A DNA stretch of 10,406 nucleotides from JACQAI01 sp035507915 (GTDB taxonomy: Bacteria; Pseudomonadota; Alphaproteobacteria; Elsterales; Elsteraceae), in assembly GCA_035507915.1 (NCBI GenBank), contig DATJNS010000085.1, positions 1 to 10,406 of the forward strand. Direction: 5' to 3'. The notes below the pieces were generated by a model. The model was not told the DNA's origin, made no database searches, and saw only the letters and a program-made list of their open reading frames with translations. This document shows, in pieces, positions 1 to 7,057 of the stretch. The stretch's first letter is position 1; the number at the start of each line of letters is the position of its first letter. The translations under genes and the position numbers were made by a program.

Positions 1-321
1 CCGCGGCGGCGCGTGCAGGGCGGCGTGGTCGCGGCGGCGCGCGCCGCGCGCGTGCCGATCCTGCCGGTCGCGGTCGCAGTGCGCCGGCGCCTCGTGCTCG
101 GCACCTGGGACCGTTTCCTGGTGGCGCTGCCGTTCAATCGCGGCGTCTACGTGATCGGCGCGCCGATCGAGCTCGACGGCGCGTCGCCCGAGAGCGCGCG
201 GCGGCTGGTCGAGGAGCGCCTCAACGAGACCACGCGCTATGCCGACCGGCTGGCCGGCGCCGATCCCGCCGAGTCCGATCCGGTCGAAACCGCGCCCGGC
301 GCCACGCATGCGCGCGCCTGA
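1..321 (+). CDS. DUF374-type lysophospholipid acyltransferase family protein, C-terminal part (5' end outside window)
   Basis: The frame is open from base 1, so the gene begins upstream of the window. The 106 visible residues open with PRRRVQGGVV, followed by a segment on the pattern PILPVAVA...RRRLVLGTWDRFLVALPFNRGVYVIGAPI. This matches the C-terminal half of the DUF374 family, related to glycerolipid acyltransferases, where a PDGPRGPRR-like motif precedes such a segment. The usual N-terminal catalytic motif is not in view, so activity cannot be judged. In alphaproteobacteria these genes often lie in lipid A/Kdo gene blocks, and here the reading frame runs 14 bases into lpxK, which suggests translational coupling. 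The last 30 or so residues are rich in Ala, Pro and Asp and look like a poorly conserved tail. The exact acyl acceptor is unknown. Confidence 0.8.
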   Translation, partial: PRRRVQGGVVAAARAARVPILPVAVAVRRRLVLGTWDRFLVALPFNRGVYVIGAPIELDGASPESARRLVEERLNETTRYADRLAGADPAESDPVETAPGATHARA

Positions 322-1303
322 GTTCTGGCAGCGCGACGGGTTGTGGCCGCGCCTGATCGAGCCGGCCGGCTGGGCGCTCGCCGGCGCCGGCGCATTGCGC
401 CGCCGGCTGGTCCAGCCCGCGCGCGCGCCGCTGCCGGTGGTCTGCGTCGGCAATCTGGTGGCGGGCGGCACCGGCAAGACGCCGGTCGCGCTGGCGCTCG
501 CGACCCTGCTGGCGCGCCGCGGCCGGCGCGTCTGCTGCCTCACGCGCGGCTACGGCGGCACCCTCGCCGGGCCGCTCGCGGTCGATCCGGGAATCCACGA
601 CGCGCACGCGGTCGGCGACGAGGCGCTGCTGCTCGCCGCCGCGGCGCCCACCGTGGTCGCGCGCGACCGCGCGGCCGGCGCGGCGCTGGCGCGCGCGCGC
701 GGCGCCGACGTCGTCGTGATGGACGACGGTTTCCAGAACCCCGGGCTCGCCAAGGACCTGTCCTTGATCGTGGTCGACGGCGCGGTCGGATTCGGCAACG
801 GCCGCCTGATGCCCGCCGGCCCGCTGCGCGAACCGATCGACACCGGCCTCGCGCGCGCCGATGCCGTGGTGATCGTCGGTCCCGACCGCACGCGGGTCGC
901 CGGGCGGGTCGCCGGCGCGGCGCCGATCCTCGCCGCGCGCCTGCAACCCGACCCGGGCTGGGACGTGCTGGTCGGCCGGCGCGTCGTCGCGTTCGCGGGC
1001 ATCGGCCGTCCGGCGAAGTTCTTCGACGCGCTCGCCGCCCACGGCATCGAGACGATCGCGGCCGTCGGCTTTCCCGACCATCACCCCTACCGCGTGGACG
1101 AGCTCGCGCGTCTCGAGGCGCAGGCACACGCCGCCGACGCGGTCCTGGTGACGACGGCCAAGGATGCGGTGCGCCTGACCGCCGCGGTGCGCGCACGCCT
1201 CACCGTGCTCGGCGTGACCGTCGCGTGGGACGACCCCACCGCGCTCGATCGCCTGCTCGCGCCGGTGCTCGCCGCGCCGCCCGATCGAGATCGCGGACGA
1301 TGA
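308..1303 (+). CDS. lpxK: Tetraacyldisaccharide 4'-kinase LpxK
   Basis: LpxK phosphorylates the 4' position of tetraacyldisaccharide-1-phosphate to form lipid IVA, at the inner face of the inner membrane. The 331-residue product is close to the usual family length. A hydrophobic N-terminal stretch (about residues 18-32) fits the membrane anchor. The Walker A loop GNLVAGGTGKTP lies at 48-59, with K57 and T58 in the usual places. Other hallmarks are VGDEALLLA (about 102-110), MDDGFQN (138-144) with paired Asp139/Asp140, and GNGRLMPAGPLRE (163-175). A C-terminal segment with PDHHPY and VTTAKDAVRL is also typical. I chose the ATG at 308 because it gives the normal family N-terminus; an in-frame ATG at 239 would add 23 residues read from inside the upstream gene. 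The stop overlaps the next gene's start as ATGA, so the block is very likely one operon. Confidence 0.96.
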   Translation: MRAPEFWQRDGLWPRLIEPAGWALAGAGALRRRLVQPARAPLPVVCVGNLVAGGTGKTPVALALATLLARRGRRVCCLTRGYGGTLAGPLAVDPGIHDAHAVGDEALLLAAAAPTVVARDRAAGAALARARGADVVVMDDGFQNPGLAKDLSLIVVDGAVGFGNGRLMPAGPLREPIDTGLARADAVVIVGPDRTRVAGRVAGAAPILAARLQPDPGWDVLVGRRVVAFAGIGRPAKFFDALAAHGIETIAAVGFPDHHPYRVDELARLEAQAHAADAVLVTTAKDAVRLTAAVRARLTVLGVTVAWDDPTALDRLLAPVLAAPPDRDRGR

Positions 1304-2184
1304 CGGGCGCCGTCGCGCGCGCCGTGCGGCGCTGGCTCGTCCATCCGGTCGAGGCGGTCGCAGCCGGCGCGATCCTCGTGATGCTGTGGCTGCTGCCGAT
1401 CGACTGGGCCTCGGGCCTGGGCGGCGCGCTCGCGCGCACGCTCGGACCGCTGCTGCCGGTGTCGCGGCAGGCGCGCCGCAACCTGAGACGCGCCTTGCCG
1501 GCGCTCGACGACGCGGCGATCGAGCGCGTGGTGCGCGGCGTGTGGGACAATCTCGGCAGGGTGGTCGGCGAATATCCGCACCTGCGCCGCATCGGCGCGA
1601 CGCGCGTCGAGCTGATCGGCGCCGAGCATCTCGACCGGCTGCGCGACGACGGCGCGCCCGGCATCTGCTTCTCGGGCCACATCGGCAACTGGGAGCTGCT
1701 GCCCGTGATGACCGCGCGCCACGGCGTGCCGCTGTCGAACGTCTATCGCGCCGCCAACAACCGCCACATCGACCGGCTGCTCCGCATCCTGCGCGCCGAC
1801 TCGGTCGAGCTGATCCCCAAGGGCTCGGCGGGGGCGCGCCAGATGATCGCGGCGCTCGGACGCGGCGCGCATCTCGGCATGCTGGTCGACCAGAAGATGA
1901 ACGACGGCATCCCCGCCGACTTCTTCGGTCGCCCGGCGATGACGGCGCCGGCGCTCGCGCAGCTCGCGCTCAAATACGGCTGCCCGGTGTTGCCCGGCCG
2001 CGTCGAGCGTCTCGGCGGCGCGCGCTTCCGCATGATCGTCGAGCCGCCGCTCGCCTTGCCGCACAGCGGCGATCGCGCCGCCGACACGCGCGCGCTGACC
2101 GAGACCGTCAACCGCACCCTCGAGCGTTGGATCGCCGCGCGTCCGGAGCAGTGGCTGTGGCTGCACCGGCGATGGCCGGATTGA
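1300..2184 (+). CDS. Lipid A late acyltransferase, LpxL/HtrB family
   Basis: Members of this family transfer a secondary acyl chain to the lipid A precursor at the inner membrane. The product has 294 residues, about normal for LpxL/LpxM proteins. A hydrophobic segment (about residues 18-33) follows a short basic N-terminus and fits the single membrane anchor. The catalytic HX4E motif is FSGHIGNWE, with H127 and E132. Further family blocks are NVYRAANN (148-154), LIPKGSAGARQM (171-182), LVDQKMNDG (195-203) with FFGRPAMT after it, and PEQWLWLHRRW (282-292). The start ATG overlaps the lpxK stop by four bases, which implies coupled translation. Sequence alone does not tell which acyl chain or which position on lipid A is used, so I give no symbol; a phospholipid acyltransferase of the same family is an alternative. 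Confidence 0.92.
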   Translation: MTGAVARAVRRWLVHPVEAVAAGAILVMLWLLPIDWASGLGGALARTLGPLLPVSRQARRNLRRALPALDDAAIERVVRGVWDNLGRVVGEYPHLRRIGATRVELIGAEHLDRLRDDGAPGICFSGHIGNWELLPVMTARHGVPLSNVYRAANNRHIDRLLRILRADSVELIPKGSAGARQMIAALGRGAHLGMLVDQKMNDGIPADFFGRPAMTAPALAQLALKYGCPVLPGRVERLGGARFRMIVEPPLALPHSGDRAADTRALTETVNRTLERWIAARPEQWLWLHRRWPD

Positions 2185-2186
2185 GC

Positions 2187-2200
2187 GCGTCAGCCGACGC
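2187..2200. other. Small perfect hairpin at the convergent gene junction
   Basis: GCGTC-AGCC-GACGC forms a five-base-pair stem with a four-base loop. It starts three bases after the acyltransferase stop and includes the stop codon of the convergent sugar kinase gene. No T-tract follows on either strand, so it is not a standard intrinsic terminator. In sequence this GC-rich such a short inverted repeat may arise by chance. It is the only candidate seen that could separate the two convergent transcripts. Confidence 0.25.
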
Positions 2201-3155
2201 CGCGCGCCGCCTGCTCGATGTCGTCGCCGCGCGCCAGTGCCGGCACGACGCCGCGGCGCGTGCAGGCGAGGCCGCCGGCCGCGACGCCCCAGGCGAGCGC
2301 CGCATCGAGACCGCCGCCGTCGAGCCAGCGTGCCGCGAAGGCGCCGATGAAGGCGTCGCCGGCACCCGTCGTGTCGACCGCCGTCACCGCGAACGCCGGG
2401 CGATGACGCGGCGCGCGCCCGGGCTCGAACAGCCACGCGCCACCGGCGCCGATCGTCAACACGACGGCGCGGCGCACGCGCGGCAGCAGGCGCCCGCCGA
2501 TCGCGCGCGGATCGGCATCGACCGCAAGGCCGGCCAACGTCGCGCCCTCGAGCTCGTTGGCGACCAGGACGTCGGTCGCGTCCCACAGGGCGTCCGGCAG
2601 GCTGGGCGGCGCGGGCGCCGGATTGAGCAGGGTCGCCGCCCCGGCGCGCCGCGCGAGCGCGAAGGCGTGCAGGGTCGGCTCGACCGGCGTCTCCAGCTGC
2701 GCGACGACCAGCGCGGCGCCCGCGACGGTCGCCGCCGCGCGCTCGACGTCGGCCACCGCGAGCCGCATGTTGGCGCCCGGATCGTAGACGATCTGATTCT
2801 GCCCCGCGGGGTCGACCAGGATGATCGCGACGCCGGTCGCGGCGTCGGCGCGCTCGACCACGGCGGCGGCATCGATGCCCTCGGCGTGCCAGAGCGCGCG
2901 CCCCGCGGCGCCGCCCGCGTCGGCGCCGACCGCGGCGACGAACGCGACCGGCACGCCGCAGCGCGCCGCCTGCACCGCCTGATTGCTGCCTTTGCCGCCG
3001 TGCGACTCCAGGAAGTCGCGGCCGGCGCGCGTCTCGCCCGGCTGCGGAAAGCGATCGACCGAGAGCCCGAGGTCGCGGTTGTAGCCGCCGACCACCACCA
3101 GGCGGCCGCGTGTCGAGGACACGGCTCGGGGCTCGCTGGTGTGCTCCGGCGCCAT
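2190..3155 (-). CDS. rbsK: PfkB-family sugar kinase, ribokinase-like
   Basis: Ribokinases phosphorylate D-ribose at O5 with ATP in the cytoplasm. The product has 321 residues, slightly longer than the usual 300-310 because of about 17 extra residues before the first strand (LVVVGGYN). Conserved blocks are GGYNRDL (23-29, Asn and Asp at the sugar-contacting places), GGKGSNQA (53-60), AQLETP (152-157), LNPAPA (177-182) and the PfkB signature DTTGAGDAF (261-269) with catalytic Asp267. The sugar-contact residues match ribokinase well, but no ribose transporter, RbsD or sugar regulator is in view, so another pentose or nucleoside-type substrate is possible. The ATG at 3155 lies 14 bases after the receiver gene stop, suggesting co-transcription. 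No clear Shine-Dalgarno is seen. The gene converges on the lipid A acyltransferase with 5 bases between stops. Confidence 0.88.
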   Translation of the reverse strand: MAPEHTSEPRAVSSTRGRLVVVGGYNRDLGLSVDRFPQPGETRAGRDFLESHGGKGSNQAVQAARCGVPVAFVAAVGADAGGAAGRALWHAEGIDAAAVVERADAATGVAIILVDPAGQNQIVYDPGANMRLAVADVERAAATVAGAALVVAQLETPVEPTLHAFALARRAGAATLLNPAPAPPSLPDALWDATDVLVANELEGATLAGLAVDADPRAIGGRLLPRVRRAVVLTIGAGGAWLFEPGRAPRHRPAFAVTAVDTTGAGDAFIGAFAARWLDGGGLDAALAWGVAAGGLACTRRGVVPALARGDDIEQAARGVG

Positions 3156-3169
3156 CCGCGGGCGCGACG

Positions 3170-3583
3170 TCAGACCGGGTAGGACAGGATCTTGGCGACC
3201 GCGGCGACCAGCTCGGACGGCCGGTAGGGCTTGTTGAGCAACTGGCCGTGCACGAACGCCGGGTTGAGCTGCGCGAGATCCATGTAGCCGGTGGCGAACA
3301 GGATGCGGGTATGCGCCGCCGACATCCGCACCATGCCGGCCAGCTTGAAGCCGTCGATCCCGGGCATCATGATGTCGGTGAACACCAGATCGATGTCGCC
3401 GTGCTCTTGCAGCAGCTTGAAGGCGTCGTGGGCGGTCCCCGCCTCGAGCACGTCGTAGCCGGCATCCAGCAAGGTCTCGACCGCGACATTGCGCACGTCA
3501 CGATCGTCGTCGACGACCAGAATCCGGCCGCGCGCACCGGCTCTGGGCGGGCTCGAAGGCGGTCCGGGCGGGCTGTCGGTCAC
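3170..3583 (-). CDS. Stand-alone response regulator receiver protein
   Basis: The product has 137 residues: a Pro-rich, probably disordered N-terminus (1-18) and one receiver domain with no output domain. All receiver residues are present: acidic pair D25/D26 in ILVVDDD, phosphoacceptor D70 in VFTDIMMPG, T98 in FATGY and K118 in NKPYRPSEL. The FATGY...NKPY pattern resembles receivers that sit at the C-terminus of hybrid sensor kinases or act as single-domain partners of them. It may pass phosphate to, or block, a kinase encoded elsewhere; no histidine kinase is in the window. The start is GTG at 3583. An in-frame TAG lies just upstream and no better start precedes the receiver fold, but no clear ribosome binding site is seen. 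It lies 14 bases upstream of the sugar kinase gene and 92 bases downstream of the PilZ gene. Confidence 0.88.
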   Translation of the reverse strand: MTDSPPGPPSSPPRAGARGRILVVDDDRDVRNVAVETLLDAGYDVLEAGTAHDAFKLLQEHGDIDLVFTDIMMPGIDGFKLAGMVRMSAAHTRILFATGYMDLAQLNPAFVHGQLLNKPYRPSELVAAVAKILSYPV

Positions 3584-3605
3584 GCGCTATCATGAGGTCG
3601 CGGCC

Positions 3606-3651
3606 GGCCCCGGGGCCAGAGGTTTTCGCGCGGCGGCTGTAGTGCCGCCGC
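3606..3651. other. GC-rich inverted repeats between the PilZ and receiver genes
   Basis: The 92-base gap holds a 12-base palindrome, GGCCCCGGGGCC (3606-3617), and a perfect 8-base-pair inverted repeat, GCGGCGGC/GCCGCCGC, around the loop TGTAGT (3630-3651). On the minus transcript the hairpin is followed by GCGAAAACC rather than a T-tract, so it does not look like a standard terminator. It could be an attenuating or RNA-stabilising hairpin between the two genes, or a chance product of base composition. Confidence 0.3.
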
Positions 3652-3675
3652 CGTCCGCGCAGCGCGGCCGCGGCG

Positions 3676-4473
3676 TCACTCGCGCGGCGGCTGGCCCTGG
3701 TTGGTCAGGTGCTGCACCAGCTTGAGCGTGCTGTGCGTCGGATCGAGGAACTTGAAGCAGGCCGTGGTGCCCTCCATGCGCACGATCTCGATCGCGTCGC
3801 TGAAGCTCGTGTCGTTGCCCTCGGCCCTGAACTTGACCTCCAAGCGGCCGCTCTCGGGTCCTTCCCAGCCGGGCAGCGCACCGCCGCCGATCGACCAGCT
3901 CGACGCCGAGTAGGTTCGCCCGCCAACGGTGACGAGCAGCGGCGGCGCGCCGAAGCGCTTGTAGCGTCGGCGCTCGTTGTGATGCACCGCCTCGAGCTCC
4001 GGGCGCTTGACCTGGGCCAGACGACTCGACTCCTGGCCCTTCTTGGCGACCGCCTTGCTCGAGTCGGTCTGCATGATGACTTCGATCTTCTTCTCGGTGA
4101 CGACCTTGAAGTCGTCGCCGGCGCCCAGCGCGACCGCGCGCCCGAGATGCTCGCGCACCGGCTTGAGCGCGGTCTGCCGGCCGGCGACGTCGTCGACGCG
4201 CGCGCAGTCGGCCGCCTTCTCGAGCCACAGGTCGATCGCCTTCTTGAGCCCGTCGACCTCGACCTTGCGGGTCCCCTCCTTGATCTCGTTGAGGATGTCG
4301 ACCGGCAGGCGCGACGTCTTGACGATCGTCTTCAGCCGCTCGAGACGCCGCCGCACCGCGTCGATATCGCCCGTCAAGGCGTAATGCGCGGCTCTGGTCA
4401 GCTCTTCCTTGCAGCGGGCGACTTGGCCTTCGACGATCCGCTTGAGGACTTCGGGGTCGGCGGTTGGCGGCAT
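3676..4473 (-). CDS. PilZ-domain protein with long N-terminal helical region
   Basis: The product has 265 residues and no signal peptide or membrane segment. Residues 1-165 are charged and probably mostly helical, and I do not recognise a domain there. A PilZ-like domain follows at about 166-258. It opens with NERRRYKRF, which supplies the RxxxR element (R169/R173), then SSWSIGGGAL in place of [D/N]xSxxG: Ser192 stands where Asp or Asn is usual, while Ser194 and Gly197 are kept. PilZ domains bind cyclic di-GMP and change the activity of partners in motility, secretion or envelope processes; binding by this variant is inference. The ATG at 4473 is the only start in frame, with an in-frame TAG three codons upstream. 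An AT-rich possible promoter precedes it. The gene may be transcribed alone or with the downstream receiver and kinase genes. Confidence 0.75.
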   Translation of the reverse strand: MPPTADPEVLKRIVEGQVARCKEELTRAAHYALTGDIDAVRRRLERLKTIVKTSRLPVDILNEIKEGTRKVEVDGLKKAIDLWLEKAADCARVDDVAGRQTALKPVREHLGRAVALGAGDDFKVVTEKKIEVIMQTDSSKAVAKKGQESSRLAQVKRPELEAVHHNERRRYKRFGAPPLLVTVGGRTYSASSWSIGGGALPGWEGPESGRLEVKFRAEGNDTSFSDAIEIVRMEGTTACFKFLDPTHSTLKLVQHLTNQGQPPRE

Positions 4474-4509
4474 GACACTCTAGGTTGAACGGTTCCGGCA
4501 GTATCCTGG

Positions 4510-4537
4510 AATATAAATTAAACTTGCCGCGTGTGGA
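4510..4537 (-). promoter_or_regulatory. Possible sigma-70-type promoter of the PilZ gene
   Basis: Read on the minus strand, TCCACA (4537-4532) and TATATT (4515-4510) are separated by 16 bases. The second matches five of six bases of the -10 consensus; the first is a weaker -35 match (four of six). Transcription would begin near 4503, about 30 bases before the PilZ ATG. The surrounding stretch (about 4507-4525) is strikingly AT-rich for this genome, which adds some support. Confidence 0.35.
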
Positions 4538-4547
4538 GTGATTTTCG

Positions 4548-5396
4548 TCAATTCGCGGCCGCCGGCGGCGGGGGCAAGAGGGGCTGCGGATCGAGGGCGA
4601 CGCCGAGCCAGTAGAGCGCGAAATGGAGGTGCGGCCCGGTCACCCGCCCGGTCTTGCCGACCCGGCCGATCGGGTCGCCTTGCGCCAGGCGCTGGCCGAC
4701 CCGGACGGCCAGCGCACTCTGGTGGGCGTAAAGCGTCATCACGCCGTGGCCATGATCGACGATCACGGTGCCGCCGGTGAAGAACAGGTCGGGCTCGGCC
4801 AGCCGCACCACACCGGCGGCCGGCGCGCGCACCGGCGCGCCCTCGGGTGCGGCGATGTCGAGCCCGACATGGGGCGCGCGCGGCTCGCCGTTGAGGATGC
4901 GCTGGCTGCCGTAGACGCCGCTGATCGGTCCGGTCGCGGGCCAGATCCAACGCTGGCGGAAGCCCTGCTCGGCGCTGTCGACCCCGCGCGCCGCGTCGAG
5001 CCGCGTCTGCTCGGCGCGGATGCGCGCGAGCGCCGCGGCATCGGGCGTCACCTGGGCCGGCGGCAATCCGTCGATGCGCTGGACCGGCCAGGCATGCCGC
5101 GCGACCTCCAGGCGCACGACGCGCCGCGCCGCGCCGGGGCGGTCGACCGCGAGTTCGACTGGCCCGGCCTCGTCGCGCCCGAAGCCGATCACGAACGTGC
5201 CGTCGGGATCGACGTGGAGCCGCTTGCCGCGCAGCCACACGACGGCTCCCGGCGGCGCCCGACCGTGCAGCAGCGCGCCTTGAGCCGGCACGCCGTCGAG
5301 CGCGAGCGGCGCGGCGTCGTCCGCGCGCGCCGCCAGCGCATAAAAACCCGCGCACAGGCCCGCAGCGAGCCGACGCAGCGCGGCGCGGCGTCTCAC
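4548..5396 (-). CDS. Exported M23-family metallopeptidase (LytM/lysostaphin type)
   Basis: M23 peptidases cut peptidoglycan cross-bridges, or, when inactive, regulate amidases, in the periplasm. The 282-residue product begins with a basic, hydrophobic signal peptide (about 1-25, likely cleaved after ARA). A beta-rich N-terminal region (about 33-100) and a short helical linker (about 117-137) follow. The M23 domain spans about 155-272. The zinc and catalytic residues look intact: H176 and D180 in HVGLD, H225 in LYAHQ, and H256/H258 in GPHLHF. It is therefore probably an active enzyme, unlike degenerate EnvC/NlpD-type members. The C-terminus is a Pro/Ala-rich tail. The start is GTG at 5396, overlapping the xseA TGA as GTGA; this start gives a complete signal peptide and implies coupling to xseA. 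The exact bond cut is not known. Confidence 0.9.
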   Translation of the reverse strand: MRRRAALRRLAAGLCAGFYALAARADDAAPLALDGVPAQGALLHGRAPPGAVVWLRGKRLHVDPDGTFVIGFGRDEAGPVELAVDRPGAARRVVRLEVARHAWPVQRIDGLPPAQVTPDAAALARIRAEQTRLDAARGVDSAEQGFRQRWIWPATGPISGVYGSQRILNGEPRAPHVGLDIAAPEGAPVRAPAAGVVRLAEPDLFFTGGTVIVDHGHGVMTLYAHQSALAVRVGQRLAQGDPIGRVGKTGRVTGPHLHFALYWLGVALDPQPLLPPPPAAAN

Positions 5397-6883
5397 AGCA
5401 GCGAACCCTGGCGACCCTTGCCCGCCGGCGGCGCCGGCTTGGCCGTCGACTTGGCCTTGCCCTCGGCCGTGACGGCGATCCGACCGTCGCGGAACTCGAG
5501 CTCGAGCGGCTGGCCGGGCTGCGGCGCCACCGCCGACAGCACGGGGCGGCCGCGCGCGTCGCGCACGGCGACGTAACCGCGGTCGAGCGTCTTCTTGTAG
5601 GACAAGGTCTCGAGCACGCGCGCGAGGCCGTCGAGGCGCTCGCGGCGCACGTCGAGCGCACGCCGACCGTCGCGCGCCAGCCGATCGGCGAAGCGCGCCA
5701 GGCTCGCGCGATGGCGCGCGACCTCGTCGTCGAGCGGCTGCTGGCGCAGCCGGCCGGCGACGCCGGCGAGCCGTTGCACCAAGAGGCGGACCTGGTGGTT
5801 GGGATGCGGCAGCCGCGCGCCCACGGTGGCGAGCCGGGCACGCCGGTCGGCGACCACGCCGCGCAGCGCCTGCTCGAAACGCTCGATGCGATCGTCGAGC
5901 CGCTGCGCCGCCGCCGCCGCAGCGCCTGCCGGATCGCCGAGGCCGCGCGCGAACCCCGCGACCTGGGCGCGCCGCGCGTCGATCGCACGGCCGAGCGCAC
6001 CGACCAGCCGGCGTGCATGGTCGAACAGCCGCGCGAGCAGCTCGGTGCGCACCGGCACGGCGATCTCGGCGGCCGCGGTCGGCGTCGGGGCGCGGCGCGC
6101 CGCCGCGAAGTCGATCAGGGTCGTGTCGGTCTCGTGACCGACGGCGGCGATCAACGGGATCGCGCTCGCCGCTGCGGCGCGCACGACCTCCTCCTCGTTG
6201 AACGCCATCAGGTCCTCGATGCTGCCGCCGCCGCGCGCGACGATCAGGAGCTCGGGGCGCGGCACCGGGCCGTCGGCGGGCAGCGCGTTGAAGCCGCGGA
6301 TCGCCGCGGCGATCTGCGCGGCCGCGCCCGGGCCCTGGACCAGCACCGGCCAGACCAACACGCGGCGCGGGAACCGGTCGGCGAGCCGATGCAGGATGTC
6401 GCGGATCACCGCGCCGGTCGGGCTGGTCACCACGCCGATCACGGTCGGCAGATAGGGCAGGCGCGGCTTGCGCGCCGGATCGAACAAGCCTTCGGCGGCG
6501 AGCCGCCGCTTGCGCTCCTCGATCAGCGCGAGCAGCGCGCCGCGTCCGGCGAGCTCGATCGACTCGACGATGATCTGGTACTTCGAGCGCTGGCCGTAGG
6601 TCGTGAGCTTGCCGGTGACGATCACCTCCATGCCGTCCTCGGGACGGAGCGCCAGGCGGGCGGCCGTCATCTTCCAGCAGCAGGCGTCGATCACGGCGTC
6701 GGCGTCCTTGAGTGAGAAATAGAGGTGGCCGGAGGCGACGCGCTTGAAGCCCGAGACCTCGCCGCGCACCCGCACGCGGGCATAGGCGCCCTCGATCGTG
6801 CGCTGCAGCGCGGTCGAGATCTGCGAGACGGTGAATTCGGGGATGTTGTGCGGAAACTCGGGCCCGCCGGCCGGTCGGTCCAT
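5393..6883 (-). CDS. xseA: Exodeoxyribonuclease VII large subunit
   Basis: XseA with XseB forms exonuclease VII, which degrades single-stranded DNA from both ends in repair and recombination. The product has 496 residues. The N-terminal OB-fold holds FTVSQIS, VRVRGEVSGFKR and GHLYFSLKD (17-60). The catalytic region has VIGVVTSPTGAVIRDIL (148-164), VARGGGSIEDLMAFNEE (215-231) and AAVGHETDTTLIDFAA (246-261), all family hallmarks. A long Ala/Arg/Leu-rich coiled-coil region follows, then SYKKTLDRGYVAVRD and a basic, Pro/Lys-rich tail. I chose the ATG at 6883 because the OB-fold begins soon after; the reading frame stays open far upstream, but that extension lies opposite the cyclase gene and looks like a composition effect. 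No Shine-Dalgarno is visible. No xseB is in the window. Confidence 0.96.
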   Translation of the reverse strand: MDRPAGGPEFPHNIPEFTVSQISTALQRTIEGAYARVRVRGEVSGFKRVASGHLYFSLKDADAVIDACCWKMTAARLALRPEDGMEVIVTGKLTTYGQRSKYQIIVESIELAGRGALLALIEERKRRLAAEGLFDPARKPRLPYLPTVIGVVTSPTGAVIRDILHRLADRFPRRVLVWPVLVQGPGAAAQIAAAIRGFNALPADGPVPRPELLIVARGGGSIEDLMAFNEEEVVRAAAASAIPLIAAVGHETDTTLIDFAAARRAPTPTAAAEIAVPVRTELLARLFDHARRLVGALGRAIDARRAQVAGFARGLGDPAGAAAAAAQRLDDRIERFEQALRGVVADRRARLATVGARLPHPNHQVRLLVQRLAGVAGRLRQQPLDDEVARHRASLARFADRLARDGRRALDVRRERLDGLARVLETLSYKKTLDRGYVAVRDARGRPVLSAVAPQPGQPLELEFRDGRIAVTAEGKAKSTAKPAPPAGKGRQGSLL

Positions 6884-7057
6884 CGCGGCATGATAGCCGA
6901 GCCGGCGTACGCGGGCGAAATCTCCAATTGCCTGGACCCGACGTCCGCGGCGAAACCCCTCGTTGCCGGGCCCCGTCGAGTTCAGCTTAAATGCCTCGAA
7001 GAACGGCTCCAGGTCGGGGGCGTTCGCCATGCCCCGCGGAACCGCGAAAGTTCGCCG
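6884..7057. promoter_or_regulatory. Divergent intergenic region between xseA and the cyclase gene
   Basis: These 174 bases should hold the promoters for both directions. On the plus strand TTGCCG (6963-6968) and TTAAAT (6987-6992), 18 bases apart, make a plausible but weak promoter for the cyclase gene, with a leader of about 58 bases. On the minus strand TATCAT (6895-6890) resembles a -10 box but lies only six bases from the xseA ATG, with a poor -35 match. A direct repeat of GTTCGCC occurs at 7022-7028 and 7050-7056. No riboswitch or clear operator palindrome was recognised. Confidence 0.35.

Noticed and set aside
239..307. An earlier in-frame ATG for lpxK.
   Set aside because: It would add 23 Pro/Arg-rich residues read within the upstream acyltransferase gene; the ATG at 308 gives the normal LpxK N-terminus.
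1087..2586. A 499-codon open frame on the minus strand across the lpxK end, the acyltransferase gene and the sugar kinase gene.
   Set aside because: It covers three well-supported genes in other frames, and its composition is that of an Arg/Ala-rich GC shadow with no motif.
3630..3651. The 8-base-pair hairpin as an intrinsic terminator for the PilZ gene.
   Set aside because: On the minus transcript it is followed by GCGAAAACC rather than T residues, so it lacks the required T-tract. It is kept only as an inverted repeat.
4480..6018. A 512-codon minus-strand frame overlapping xseA and the M23 gene.
   Set aside because: It is a frame-shifted reading of those two genes, low in complexity and without domain motifs.
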